In this document: positions 22,609 to 34,015 of the stretch, piece by piece | Layout: every line of letters starts with the position of its first letter | Position numbering within the stretch: the first letter of the stretch is position 1 | The notes under the pieces: generated by a model | Told to the model about the DNA's origin: nothing | The model's database searches: none | What the model saw: only the letters and a program-made list of their open reading frames with translations | Translations under genes and position numbers: made by a program | Assembly: GCA_022579005.1 (NCBI GenBank) | Contig: MU401508.1 | Coordinates: forward strand, 62,001 to 126,000 | Reading direction: 5' to 3' | Length of the DNA: 64,000 nt | DNA from: Poronia punctata | Taxonomy: Eukaryota > Ascomycota > Sordariomycetes > Xylariales > Xylariaceae

Positions 22609-25600
22609 TATGAATGATTTGAGAGATGTCGAACTCTAAGAATACCGCTAGGAAAGAAGGCGCGAGATGTCTAATGCGCAAAGTTTGGTCAGTGCCGATC
22701 TTGTGTGTGTGTGCAACTTTGAAGAAAAAAGAAGTGATGTGGCTATCAGGCGACAGAAGACTTGGAGCAGCCCCAGATATGAGGTACCACAAGCAATTTT
22801 TCATGGATGCAAGGAACGCGAAGGCGACAGGTTCAACAAATGACGGGGTAGGGTGCGCCTCTCAGCAGGTCCAAGCGACGTTCAACAAACGGTTGATATC
22901 GAACGCGCAGTAGCCAGAGGGGGTAGTATCGAGATACCGGTCGTAGTTGACATACCAGAGGATGAAGCTTTAGCTTTGGGGATTCGCGTGTCGGGTCGAG
23001 TCAATGGCGCTGCAAAGACACGGGACACACGACGGACACACGGAACAGAAAACGAGCGTTTCTAAAGGCTTCTAAGGCTTCTAATCAGGACAGAACGCAC
23101 TTGATAGAGGGCAGTCGCGTATGACAATATTATTGCCGCCGGTAGACGTGGTAGTGAATGTCAAGAACTGCAGTCAAGTAGAAGTGAAAAAGAAGGAGTC
23201 GAACAAAATTAGGCCTGGACGAGATTGTGGATAAAGGAGATGGCTTGGTTGTGTTCAAATGGTAGAAAAGGGACGTGACAAGACAGGGTGTTGAAGGGCG
23301 ACCTATCCCTCTCCTAGTCGGTTTAAAATTATTAGTTGGGTTAATAAGGGAGTTTTTGGAGATGATGGGCACTCCACAGCAGGATTTTCCCCATTCGCGG
23401 TTCTCCAGGCCACTACCAGCAATGGCAGGCTTGGGCCCCGCTTAGACTATAAACGGTAATCGTCTAACCTAGTTTAGTACATGGCACAGCAGAAGAGGCT
23501 GGTGTTACGAGCTAATCAACGGCTTGAATTATTTTCCCCTTTCCGCTGTCAGCTGCCTTGAGATATCTGGTGTCCAATCGACAAGTGTGCCTGTTCCGAA
23601 GCAACTGGCAGACACAGACAGGAGGATGGGACGTGGGAAAAGATAAAAAAGCCCGAGCAGCCCACTCGATCGTTGGGAAAGGTCATGAAAACCTCGTCCT
23701 GCTCCCTCAGGGGATGTTCAAGGTGTGTACCCAGGACGGCAGTGGACGATAGTCTAGTGGAGCTCTTGATTGGTTGGAAACCCAAGCACGGACCCTTGTT
23801 GCAGTTGTAATCTTGGCTGCTTTTTCCACTCCACTGCCTGCCACATCATCACCCATTGGGTGTCATCATGAATTTACTGAATCTCTACGTGTACGTCAAA
23901 ACCATTCGACTGACATTTGGCCGACGACCTCTAGATGTCCTTTATAGGTTGTGCAAATTACCTAGCATCACCTTAGTAAAGAGCTGAGATCTAAGGGACC
24001 TACTGTAGGCCATTTAGTGTTAGCTTGACTCCTCAAACTAAGACGCCTAGTGCAGGGACGGAACGAACAAAGTCGGGTTTACCATGTCCCAAAATATGTA
24101 CCAAAGACAGGTTTAGAGATTACGAGTAGGCCCATCGGACTTCGTACTCAGATGGATAAAGTTAACCTAGGGTTTTCTACTGTAACGCTCCACTACCGGC
24201 CTATCCCCTGGCTACCTATATAAAGACGAGAAATAAGCTAAGGCATCACGCAGTGAATTACACATTCGCAAGTGCTGCCTAATATATATAGCTGTATATC
24301 TACCTTACACAGGCGATATGTTTATGAGAGTAGCAGACGGTGATCTATCTGCATCTCTTAACGATTGTTGGTAATTAGCACCTGTCTCAAAAAGCCAGAC
24401 CTCGTGCGAGGGCCCTCTTTTTGACGCATCTTAAATAAGGTTTGAGGGCGACTTACTTATGAAACGCGGGTGAGTGCTTATTATTTTGGTTTCAACCATG
24501 GTTCTATGGCCTACCGGTGCCTACAGCACCTACCTGTATGTATCCTCATGAGGTAGCGATCCAGTGCAAGCGCGATCCAGTTATCGTGGCTTGCCATACA
24601 AGAAGCAGGTACCTACCGTTAGATGGTACAACATACCAAGGTAACAGGGCTCCGGAAGGCCGCACTCGCCATCTAATATCTAACATGGTGCTTGCCTTAT
24701 CTATCCGCAGCATGTAACTTACATGAAGGAACTGACCAAAAGCCCGAGATACCAATTGATAGACTTGGAGATTTCACGTCGTCCACATCACTTATCGAAA
24801 TTGTTTGTGCGGTTACGGCGCGGTCGTCATAGTAGGAGTGGTAGGCAAAGAGAGAGAAGTTCGGCAGATACCCCTCTGCAGGGTCCAAGCCTCGTGTTCA
24901 AAGACCGCAGGTTGTGTTTCAACTTGTAACCAATGGTCAAATATACTATTCCAGCCAGCCGCTGCAGGAATTATATAATCTCGTATTTAGCGGAAGGCAC
25001 ATGCTTACGCGAGGACGTCCGGTTTTAGTGGGGATGACCGGTGAAAGCGTCTAAATACCTAACAGGCCCATCGCCCAGTTGCCCAGTCGCCCAGTGCTTC
25101 AATCTTGGTAGGTAGGGGTATCGGATCTGGGACTCAATCTCATGCCAAGCCTCCTCGATTATCAGTACGTGCTGCGGTACGTTATACCTATGTCTTTACT
25201 ATTTACGTGTGGTGTTCATCCACCTATTTCACCATGACAGTGCGACCATAAGCGCATATGCGTCTCTGATCGACTCGGCCATCTGGGCAGGCTGGGCTTC
25301 TTCTCCAGGGGCCCAGGGCAGAACAGGGTCATAGAGCTAACCCTAGACTAGCCGCCTAAAAGTTTGAGAAGCAAGCGTCGAGACGGTCGAACTCGATCCT
25401 TGAGTCTTCACCAGTTAACCAATCAGCTTTGTTTATAGGGGATTCTTCTCTATCCTTTCCGGTCGGTCACATAATACATACCGTACCTCTATGAAATCAT
25501 TGTTAAGTGGGAAATTGAATCTGGTCATATTTGCTAAAAAGCCACAGCCGCCAGTGGACTGTGTGTCTGATCTTTTTTGGCTCGGGCGAATTTCGAGAAC

Positions 25601-27665
25601 CCCTGCCCCTGGCCTCGCAGCAGTCTGACGCCAGAATCATAGGCCCGCGCTCTTTTAGACAACTGCACCTACGCAGCTAATGTCCGTCTTCGAGACAGCA
25701 TGTTGAAACGAGGCACTCTCTCATACATTAAACGAAGCCGAATAGAGTGGCCAGTGGGTAGAAAACAGGGTGGCGGGTGCTTACACGTGTACTCGAGCTC
25801 CTATGTGAAGGGCCAGAAATGAGGACAGGTGAGAGGCGTCTGTCGTCGTACAAACAATCCACCGATGGGCCGCCTCGCCAGGCGACCACAGATCACCAGA
25901 GGTCCCGCCCGTACCTACTTGGCCCACCACAACCACATATAAGATGACGGGCCGAGGGGCTTACATAGTCTGTCTTTCCATTTCGCAGAGACTAGTTGAC
26001 AAGTCGACAAGTCGCGAAGGAGGTCATAAACATGGACTGACCTTGGTTCTGCCCAAGCCTCTCAAATCCCGACCCGGGATCACCTGGCTATCTCGAATGA
26101 GACGATACAGTGCCGGAGAAGGCTTGACGAAGTTGATGCAGCCAGCGCTCGGTAAGAGCTCGGTACGTACTATGTACACATTAATCTTGAGTGTATTCAC
26201 AACCCGTTGCGGATGAAAGGCAAAACAAGAAGCGGTGTATTATGGATGTGCGATCTCCGCGTTTCATCCATCTGCATATCTTCCAGGCCGTCTACCTCAT
26301 GCGGATCGATCAAAGCTAATGTCGACCATCGTCTGGCGGAGCGACGAATGCATATTAGCTACGCATGTTTCAGCAACTTTTCCTTCCTTCTCTCCTCTCA
26401 TCTCTTTCTTTTCACCTTGTTTTCTGCAAGAGTGTTTATCTATATATGCCGAAATTACATTACACCTCGTCCTCCATGTCCAAAGCTAAGTACTGCCTAT
26501 CTGAACGTACAGCTTCAGGGGGCCGTACACGGAGCAACTCGGCATGTGCAGGCTTACTTTAGTTCACAGTCTTGACCGACTTACGTACTATCCATCCAGT
26601 CCAAGGCCCGACGCCCCTTGCGAATACTGGCGACCACCCCTTCCTTTTTTTCAGCGCGGCGGTTATAACATGGCTGAACAAGAGCAATGTCATTATCATA
26701 GCTACAATGTGGATTCCTAGGGAAATGACATGTTGTGCTGTTATGGCATTCTGCACCGTCCTGAAACTTCGAGGTTGGCCGCGCGTTTATTAGGATAAGT
26801 CGATCAAGCCGCCACGTCCCACACTTGACTAGGAAGTGGATGATGTTGTATCTTGCACGCACCTGGATCGAGACCAGGATTCTGAGCGTAGTGTCAAGGC
26901 TGGCCCGGTCATATTTGCCGTGGCGGCGGTTATAACTCCCGACTGACCGATACTCCCCCCCCCCCAAACTCTGTCCTCGGTTTCCATTTCAGCTATTCTG
27001 TCGCCGTCAACCCTATAACATTCTTCCCGAGGAATTGTTAAGAAAGAAAGCGGCATCTAGACTTATTCCCTGGTTGGCACACCGGTTACCAGCCAGGAGG
27101 AAAAACCAACCTCCCCATCGCACAGTACTGTGTGTCTTACGATAAACCATGTAGCTAGCCGTTAATAGAACCAAAAAGACATATGCTCTGTGCTGCGCAT
27201 GCACTGACAGACAGATATGGTCATAATACAGGTGATACAAATCGGACAGGCCGCAACAACATCGGCCCGAGCTTACTGATCGTTAAGTCCATGTCGAGAC
27301 AGCCGTACCAACGGGGCTTGAACTTGCGGCTCATCTCTCATACCCTAGACTTGTCTCGACCACATTCACTTACAAATAAATACAAGTCCACAAGAAAGGG
27401 TCACAATTTCCAAGTAGGTTATGTTATGTTTTGCAAAGATAAATGAGTATGTACGGATTAGCCACTAGATACTAATATTCTGTGATTTTCCCTCCAAATA
27501 TAAACAAGAGCGATTGATTTCCTAATTTCCCAAAAAAAAAAAACCATTTCCCAACCCAGATAAAAACCCCCTGAACTTCCATTCTCCTTTAGTCTAGTTG
27601 GCCGATGACAAAGCGTCTATCATTAATGTGTATGAAACCGGTACTGTCCTTGTCCCCGAACAGTT
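22609..27665. other. Gene-poor 5-kb region
   Basis: The beginning is the septin promoter and 5' leader. Beyond that I find no gene with recognisable domains or plausible exon structure. Seen: a GCCCAGT-type short tandem (25078-25095), a TATA-like box near 24216-24224, a 38-nt hairpin (24387-24424), and C or A homopolymers near 26947 and 27531. The longest frames (about 90-130 codons near 26200-26970) overlap on both strands and look like chance. Confidence 0.5.
24387..24424. other. 38-nt inverted repeat (hairpin)
   Basis: TCAAAAAG and CTTTTTGA form a perfect 8-bp outer stem. A 5x5 internal loop follows, then an inner CCTC/GAGG stem closed by GTGC. It sits in gene-free DNA about 170 nt after a TATATAAA-like element. 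It could be a chance inverted repeat, a terminator-like structure or part of a small RNA. Confidence 0.45.
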
Positions 27666-27786
27666 TTACTTGCTGCCTCCAGTGACCATGTCGAAGGAGC
27701 GGTATCCGACGGCAGAGTAGCCGGGGACGTAGTTGTCGCCCCAGGGCTGTAGCCAGGTATCTATTTGTTTTGATGGTTAGAGCCGA

Positions 27787-27838
<52 letters not shown>

Positions 27839-28493
27839 AACGAATGCAGGATTAAAACTTACCATAAGTAGTAGCAGGCTTCGTCTGCGCAAACCAAGTA
27901 AATGTCTGATTGGTACCCGACAGAAGCTCGTCCTGGGGAAACTCCTTGGCCACGCGATTGTACACCTCGGGCGTGACGCCCTTTCCGGGACCGCGGTAAT
28001 CGAGCCCGATGCTATCGACGATGGTAGCCTCGTCCAGCTCGAAGAAGTCGGCAATGGTGCCGGACCCGTGCAGGGCAATGGCCTGGTAGACCTTGCGGAC
28101 GCGGTCCTTGGACCAGAAGCGGCCGATGGGGTGTTCGGCCAACCAGGTGCGGGCCCCGATGGCGCCGTCCACCTCGAACCGCTTGTCCGTGCTGACCCAG
28201 CGGGAACCGGGCGTCTGGTCCCAGCCGAGATCGTGCAGCATCGTGGCCACGGCGTGGACCTCGAGGTCCACGCTGCGGCGCAGGGTGGCGTTGGCGTTGA
28301 TCATGGCGGCGCCGAAGAGCCAGGAGCGCATCTGGTGCGAGTATAGGAAGTCGGGGAATTGGCGGATGGTCTTTTGCACGTCGCGCACGATGGGCGTGTC
28401 GATTACTTCGACGCCGGCGATGTGCGTCGTGCGGTGGAAGCACGAGGCACTCGCCACGGCGCTGGCGAGGGTGAAGATGGTGGCTACCTTCAT
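27666..28493 (-). CDS. Secreted HD-domain protein (cyanamide hydratase-like)
   Basis: Two exons, 28493-27863 and 27760-27666, with a 102-nt intron in phase 1, give 241 residues. A signal peptide is visible (residues 1 to about 17, hydrophobic, ending ASAS). The HD metal-binding fold is shown by His in YSHQMRSWLFG (about 53-63), the HD pair in VATMLHDLGWD (about 82-92), a later conserved AIALHGSG segment and the EHPIGRF region. The arrangement resembles fungal HD proteins annotated as cyanamide hydratase (cyanamide to urea), but those are usually cytosolic; this copy should enter the secretory pathway, so the substrate is uncertain. The intron is more than half (GAAA)14 and the leader has a (CAAA)n tract. 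A TATA box lies about 125 nt upstream. No neighbouring gene suggests a pathway. Confidence 0.82.
27785..27840. repeat. (GAAA)14 microsatellite in the HD-gene intron
   Basis: Fourteen uninterrupted GAAA units on the plus strand, thus (TTTC)14 in the transcript sense. They fill 56 of the 102 nt of the only intron. A branch-point-like CTAAC and the AG acceptor lie just beyond. Confidence 0.97.
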
Positions 28494-28510
28494 GGTGAAC
28501 TAAACTGTTC

Positions 28511-28540
28511 TTTGTTTGTTTGTTTGTTTGTTTGTTTGTT
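28511..28540. repeat. (TTTG)n microsatellite in the 5' leader of the HD gene
   Basis: About 7.5 units of TTTG, reading as (CAAA)n in the mRNA sense, lie 18-47 nt before the start codon. CAA/CAAA-rich leaders are typically unstructured. Confidence 0.95.
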
Positions 28541-28616
28541 GTGGTGGGAAGGGATGAGATGAGATGTGATGATGGTTTATTCTTCTATTCTCGAAACAAC
28601 AGTTCGAGAAGGGTCG

Positions 28617-28624
28617 TATATATA
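28617..28624 (-). promoter_or_regulatory. TATA box of the HD-domain gene
   Basis: TATATATA about 124 nt upstream of the ATG at 28493, with the CAAA leader repeat between. The call is by motif and distance. Confidence 0.45.
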
Positions 28625-31092
28625 CACATTTTCTTGCTCCTTTTCTACTTACCTTGACACATCTGCTCCTATGATCCACATTCCAAATATCCATGACTTC
28701 AACTATACTCATCCCTACCTACCTACATTTGAAATCTAATGTCAACAGAAAATTGCGAGATTTGACACCACAGACAGGGATACTCAACAAAACATCCTAG
28801 AACAGGGAACTAGAAGATGGCAAGCAAGGCCGTATGTATTATTCTCCGTCATGTAAGTAAAACTAAGGGTCCTCGATCATGTTAGCCAGGTTGTGAAAGT
28901 AAAGTAACCCAAGGATTCCATCCGACGAGTGGAGGGATCTCTTTCCCCTTGTCTATATCAAATCCTCCCTCTTCAGCCGTTCTGTTCCGACAGGGAATCA
29001 TACATGCTGCAAGATATACGAATTCCTGTAATTACCTATCTAGTCTGCCATGTAGGTTAGTTACTGTTAGTCAACTCATATTTTCAGCTACGACATAACT
29101 TCATAAGCTTACCAGGGGTAAAGGCAGGGGAGGGCGGAGAGAGCCGCTCAAACGGTTTCCACCTTCCTCATCCAACACGTGTCTGCGAGTATACCTTTAG
29201 TCAACAAAGCTGCAAAGGAGATAAGCGTGCATACCTATCCTAGATATATCATATCCTAGATACTCTCCTATGATGTCGGTCTAGTAAGAATTTCATTGCC
29301 ACCACGCAAAGGGGAAAGAGGCAGGGAGAGGGTTGTGTTGTATTGTGTTGTGTTATGTTGTGTTGCCGGCCGGCTTCGACATGCATACAGACTTTCATAG
29401 TATTTGTCTATTCTGCATATCGAACAAGGAGGAGGTTGGAACCATCGTTGAAAAGTATAGGTTGAGATAGATAGGCGAGGACGACCGTTAGAAAGGGGGA
29501 AAAAGCTTAACTGGGTTGGAATAGGTAATCCCACATCCGCATCTGTAATTGACATAACCTATAGGCTATATGATCTTCCTCTTCAATCCTTCTATTCCTA
29601 GACACATGCAAAATTACGAAAACAAAACAAAAAGAACGCAAGGCCATCCATATCCACCCCAAACAAAACCCTACATGAATTACACCACGTGCGATCGAGA
29701 CTTGTTCCCCCAGCTAGACCGGTCTCGTACGTGTATATTAAATACTCCCAGGTAGTAAAAACGGCCTAGAATACGTATGGAAGGTGCATACCTTACCTAC
29801 GGACTTGCGAGTAGGTTACGTGTAATTAGGTACCGGTAGGGCAGGTAACGTACCTGGGCAAATTCCAGTAAGAAAGAACAACACCCCACGTAACAACCAT
29901 TCGTGACCCGCCTCCATACGATGACAACCTTAGCTCTTCCTACATACTACCGGCAAACCCCATAAAAAACGAAGCGAGAGGACAAATGCACGACAAGTGG
30001 TCCCCCTCGTCTGGTTCCATCCGAGCGAAACGAAAGCAACCCGTTATGGTTATTTGCATAACAAGACGATCAAAAGCGAAAAATAATAAAACCATTACCG
30101 GGTCCGGGTCTTTTGGGTAGCATCCCAGAGCACCTCATGCAGCGAACCTGCAGTGTGATTGCGACGTAAAAACTGCCAGACCAGGGAGGGGTTTGATTCA
30201 TGGCAAAGACCTTCTCCCTACCATTAGTAATTTTTTCGGTCTCTGTTTCCTAGATCAGATCTGTTTACCCATCTTCTCATTTCAGTGTTTTACTGTACGG
30301 GCTGATAACAGGGCGTCTAACCATGTCAAACCTAATCAGTCCCTGGCAGCCCTGGTCTGGGGGATATCAGATTGGCTGCCGTCTTGGGCCATAGCCCGTG
30401 CGTCTAACCATGTGGGTGCATTGCTGAGGTATGCCTGATGGTCGCGGCCTGGTGTAGGAATGACAAAAGCCATTCGAAAAGGACAAGATCTGCATCCTTT
30501 TACTAGAAAGCTGCATAGTCCTAACCTTGACGGAACTCGTGTAATCCTTTATTATTTACAATAAAGTCCGTTTGTATTTCGACAATCGACTTATCTATCC
30601 CGATCGGCCATATCACATACCCGATAGACTTCAGGAAACAACGGAAGCATTTGTGTTAAAATATACAAATTGTACAAGAAATTGAATGTTATGGATTCAA
30701 GCGTCTGGGTTGACGTCTTGCACAAGACGGGGAGGTATGCGTATTCAGCATGTAGAAATCCGAGTAGAAATAGCTCGATAAGAGAGTGCGGCGCATCTAA
30801 TCCAACAAATAGATGAGAGCTGGACAACGCGACACAAGAATCCCGGGAGGATTCCGAGGGAAACATACATAACTTATCCGCAAGCACGCAACCGCGTCCG
30901 TATATGCAATCGATGGTGTATAGCCTGCCCGCAAGAGAGGATCTGACCGGGATACACCGTAGTATTTGTTTGAGCCTCTGCTGCACCATACGAGTATGAG
31001 AAAACCTCCCCCCGGCAGGCGGCTCTTAAAACGTCAGATTCGCTTAGTTATCCTTTTTGTTTCCAACCCCACTCCGAGTGCATGATGATGGG
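28625..31092. other. Intergenic region
   Basis: No gene recognised. It holds a degenerate pentanucleotide TGTTG repeat (about 29331-29364). A 132-codon ATG frame on the minus strand (30989-30591) just downstream of the PPR gene has no known domain and is more likely 3' untranslated sequence. The rest is ordinary AT-balanced spacer. Confidence 0.5.
29331..29364. repeat. Imperfect TGTTG pentanucleotide repeat
   Basis: A run of TGTTG/TATTG/TATGT-type units followed directly by GCCGGCCGGC. It is a simple-sequence tract in intergenic DNA. Confidence 0.75.
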
Positions 31093-33020
31093 CTAGACGG
31101 ATACGGCACCAGACAGGGGAGACGCTGCTGACTCCACGCCCTTTTCTTCGGCAGAAAACTCTCGGGGCGGGGATAAAGCTTCGGCGTTACTTGAAGTCGC
31201 TGTCTCATTAGACATCAACGATTTGATGTCATCATCGTCAAAGAGCCGGCGACGGCGGCAAGCGTCGAGGAAGCTTTGGGTTCTTGGGTCTCGGGCTTGG
31301 ATACACCTTCGCAGAAGAGCAAGTGCGGAGCTTCGACCTACCCACCAGGTCTCGGATGAACTAGCAGGCGTGCTGTTAGTCATGGCAGCCAGATACTGAA
31401 AGGCAGATTCATAGTCGTCCTGCAGTGCACATATCCGAACCAGGTGGTCATAAACTATCCTGGTCGGCTTCAGCGACAGGGCCTCCATTTCATACATGAG
31501 GAATCTCATCGATCTCTGTTCGGTGCAGTTACGCAACAGGATTTCATACGTTGCCTGATCCGGGCCACTTTTGCACACCTGTCGGACTGTCCTGTACAAA
31601 TCGCAAGCAGCCGAGAAGCCGTCGAGTTCTACGGTGGCTTCTAAGAGCACGTTGAAGGCCACTGCTGGGACGGTATGATGGAGCTTGAGTTCGTGGAGGA
31701 TACTATGCGCAAGCTCCTTGGACGCCGGTGAACTTCGAAGCATTTGGAATATGGGCCTTGTGCTGGATAAATCAGGCGAGAGCCCTGCCTTCGCCATGAC
31801 ACACAAAATTAGGAACGCCCGGTGTAGGTCGGCCTGTTGCACATGAGCATTGATCAGAGGTTCGTAGTGATGCAGATCTAGCTTCACGCCCCGAGCCGAC
31901 AGCATTTGAACAGCACTCATTGCCAGTGTCGCATCCCCATACGACGATGCCGTGTTCAAGACCTTTAGCAGGACCCCGTCGGGTGGGTGGCTGTAGTCGT
32001 GCGTAACGTAGTGGTCCCATATATACTTGATTCCAGGCTGGAAGGAGTCCCGGCTGAAGACCTCTAGTAGATACTGCCATGCATTAAGGGAAAGGTTAGT
32101 CCGAGTCCGATCCGCCCCTGATACGGGCCTACTCAGGCGGTATTTGAGTATGGCTAGTGTCTCTGCGTGGAAGCCCAAGCTGCCGTATATGTACAGGAAC
32201 ATGTCCAACAGCCATAGAGGTACGTTCTCAGGCTCCTTGTTCATGGCCTCTAGTTTGTGAAGAGCAAGCTCGTATTGCGCATCTCTCAGAAGGCCAATTA
32301 TTATGCTGATCTCGGCACTTTGCGTTATCTCATACCATCGATTCTTCATTTCGTGAAGAACATGACTCCGTAGAACGTAATCGGGATGTACTGCCGTCAC
32401 CTACGCGCCCAAGTCAGTCATGAAGAGAATGATTGTCGGCCACGGGGATGATGCCGCACCTCTAGTAGTGCCTGGTACGCATCTGGAGTCGCCGGTATGC
32501 GGCGGGTTTGCATCTCTTTAAAAAGCTGACCGGCGACCCTGGCAGACCCGTACCGTGTACTAACGTTGGCCTTGATCAAGCTTGCGTAGAGAGCAGCATT
32601 CGGCCTTTCTCCCCGTTCTTTTACGAGGTATTCAACGAGCCTGACAACGAAGCGATAGGTATCCTCGGCATCTTGGACTTCTTTCAGAGCTGAATAGATT
32701 TCAATAGTCGGTACATTTCGCAATCTTGCAGTCAGCGAATTCCCATCGTCGCTCAGGGCTTCTGCAAGCCATGGGTGACGCCCTCCTATCCTATTTAGAT
32801 AAGATAGGCGAGGATGCAACGAAGAATGTCTACTTTTCACTTGTTTGGCCTGATACGGTTGTGCGCGCTCGTGGTATCGTTGACATTGTGTGTGAGGGAG
32901 GATCGGCCTGGGTCGCGTGCGAAGGAGACGTAGATCGAACGGCCTGGAAAGCGATAGGAGGTCAATTGACGGACATAGACATCGCCAAAGCCCGTCGACA
33001 ACAACACGGTCTCCGGGCAT
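31093..33020 (-). CDS. Pentatricopeptide-repeat (PPR) protein, probably mitochondrial
   Basis: Two exons, 33020-32460 and 32400-31093, split by a 59-nt intron (donor GTGCGG, acceptor TAG) in phase 0, give 622 residues. The open frame continues 33 nt upstream without an ATG. The N-terminal ~60 residues are rich in Arg, Leu and Ser with few acids, as in a mitochondrial presequence. From about residue 110 on, degenerate 35-residue helical pairs follow, for example NAALYASLIKANV, DLHHYEPLINAHV, VAFNVLLEATVELDG and DQATYEILLRNC. PPR proteins bind single-stranded RNA and act in mitochondrial RNA processing or translation; I cannot tell which member this is. The acidic Ser/Glu tail (last ~40 residues) is low complexity. 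A 48-nt hairpin lies upstream. The donor GTGCGG is weaker than its neighbours, so intron retention is possible. Confidence 0.8.
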
Positions 33021-33195
33021 GGGTATCTTGGTTGCTGATGGTGCTGAAACCACGCAACTTGTAAAGTCTTCTCAATGCCTTTCTCCTTGCCAAACTAAAT
33101 TGGAGGTAGTCCCAGTTTAACCTTAGGTAATATGCAGCAAGTACCTACGAGTACGAAGCATTAGGTACCTGCAGGTACATATGTACATGTACCTA

Positions 33196-33243
33196 TTGCC
33201 GGCTTCCATTGCGTGTAGTGACTTAGTGCTACGCAGCCGGCAA
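33196..33243. other. 48-nt GC-rich hairpin upstream of the PPR gene
   Basis: TTGCCGGCT and AGCCGGCAA form a perfect 9-bp stem. Inside, GCGTgTAG pairs with CTACGC (6 bp, one bulged base) around a 10-nt loop, with a 6-nt one-sided bulge between the stems. It lies 176-223 nt before the PPR ATG, in promoter or leader. It is next to nested GTACCTGCAGGTAC and AGGTACAT/ATGTACCT dyads. Confidence 0.6.
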
Positions 33244-34015
33244 CAACTGCCAAGGGTCAATCTTGTGCTGCCCTCACATGGAAAAGGTTAAAACGATATT
33301 GAATTTACATGCCATATTCAACGCAATAGCTAATGTATGGTATATATAATAACTTTACCTTGGTCTTCTACTTCATTTGACGGTGCAGCATCCATGAGCA
33401 TATATATCGTAGTATTCGTTCCTACATTACACAGTTTAGTTGGTTGCACAGGATATATATTGTTGATTATTAGGCCAGAACAAATTCCTTGTTCTTGTCG
33501 AATGCTCGTTAACCAACCGAAAATCACAGCCCTCTCCTCTCCTTAGTTGGGGTTTGTAGATATATGCGATTACACTGCGTCCTAGGGAGACAATGTACTT
33601 TAACATAGCCAACCAATATCTCCTTTATGGGTGTAGGCTGGATGAATCGGTAGGGGTGGATTCCGTGTCCAAAACAAGAGTAGGAGGACATCGCACACCA
33701 AATCCCGAAACCCTAGTGAACACATACCCGCCATACTGTGCGGGCATGGCCCCAATGTAGGGAGTTGTAGGGTTTGCAGACGTTTGTCTGCCTGTGACGC
33801 TGGGGTCAAGAACTAAACCACGCTGCGAACCGACCTCAAAGTTCAACTCACATAACCGAGTTCCTTGACCCGTAGACGTAGCTGTTTTTGTCTGTTTATC
33901 AGATCGAGGAAGCCCTTCCGGATTCTGCGCGGGGTAAATTGTGTTTGGGCCCCAATAGTTCGAGTTATGCCGAGGCCGCAGAAATGTGTGGGAGCAACAG
34001 ATCCCGGCCAGCAGC
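33244..34015. other. Spacer upstream of the PPR gene and downstream of LSM4
   Basis: AT-rich DNA between the PPR promoter and the 3' end of LSM4, both on the minus strand. The part 33600-34015 directly follows the LSM4 stop and is probably its 3' untranslated region. A long frame overlapping the LSM4 C-terminus is a shadow. Confidence 0.5.

Noticed and set aside
30591..30989. 132-codon minus-strand ATG frame downstream of the PPR gene
   Set aside because: No recognised domain and directly downstream of the PPR stop; more likely 3' untranslated sequence.
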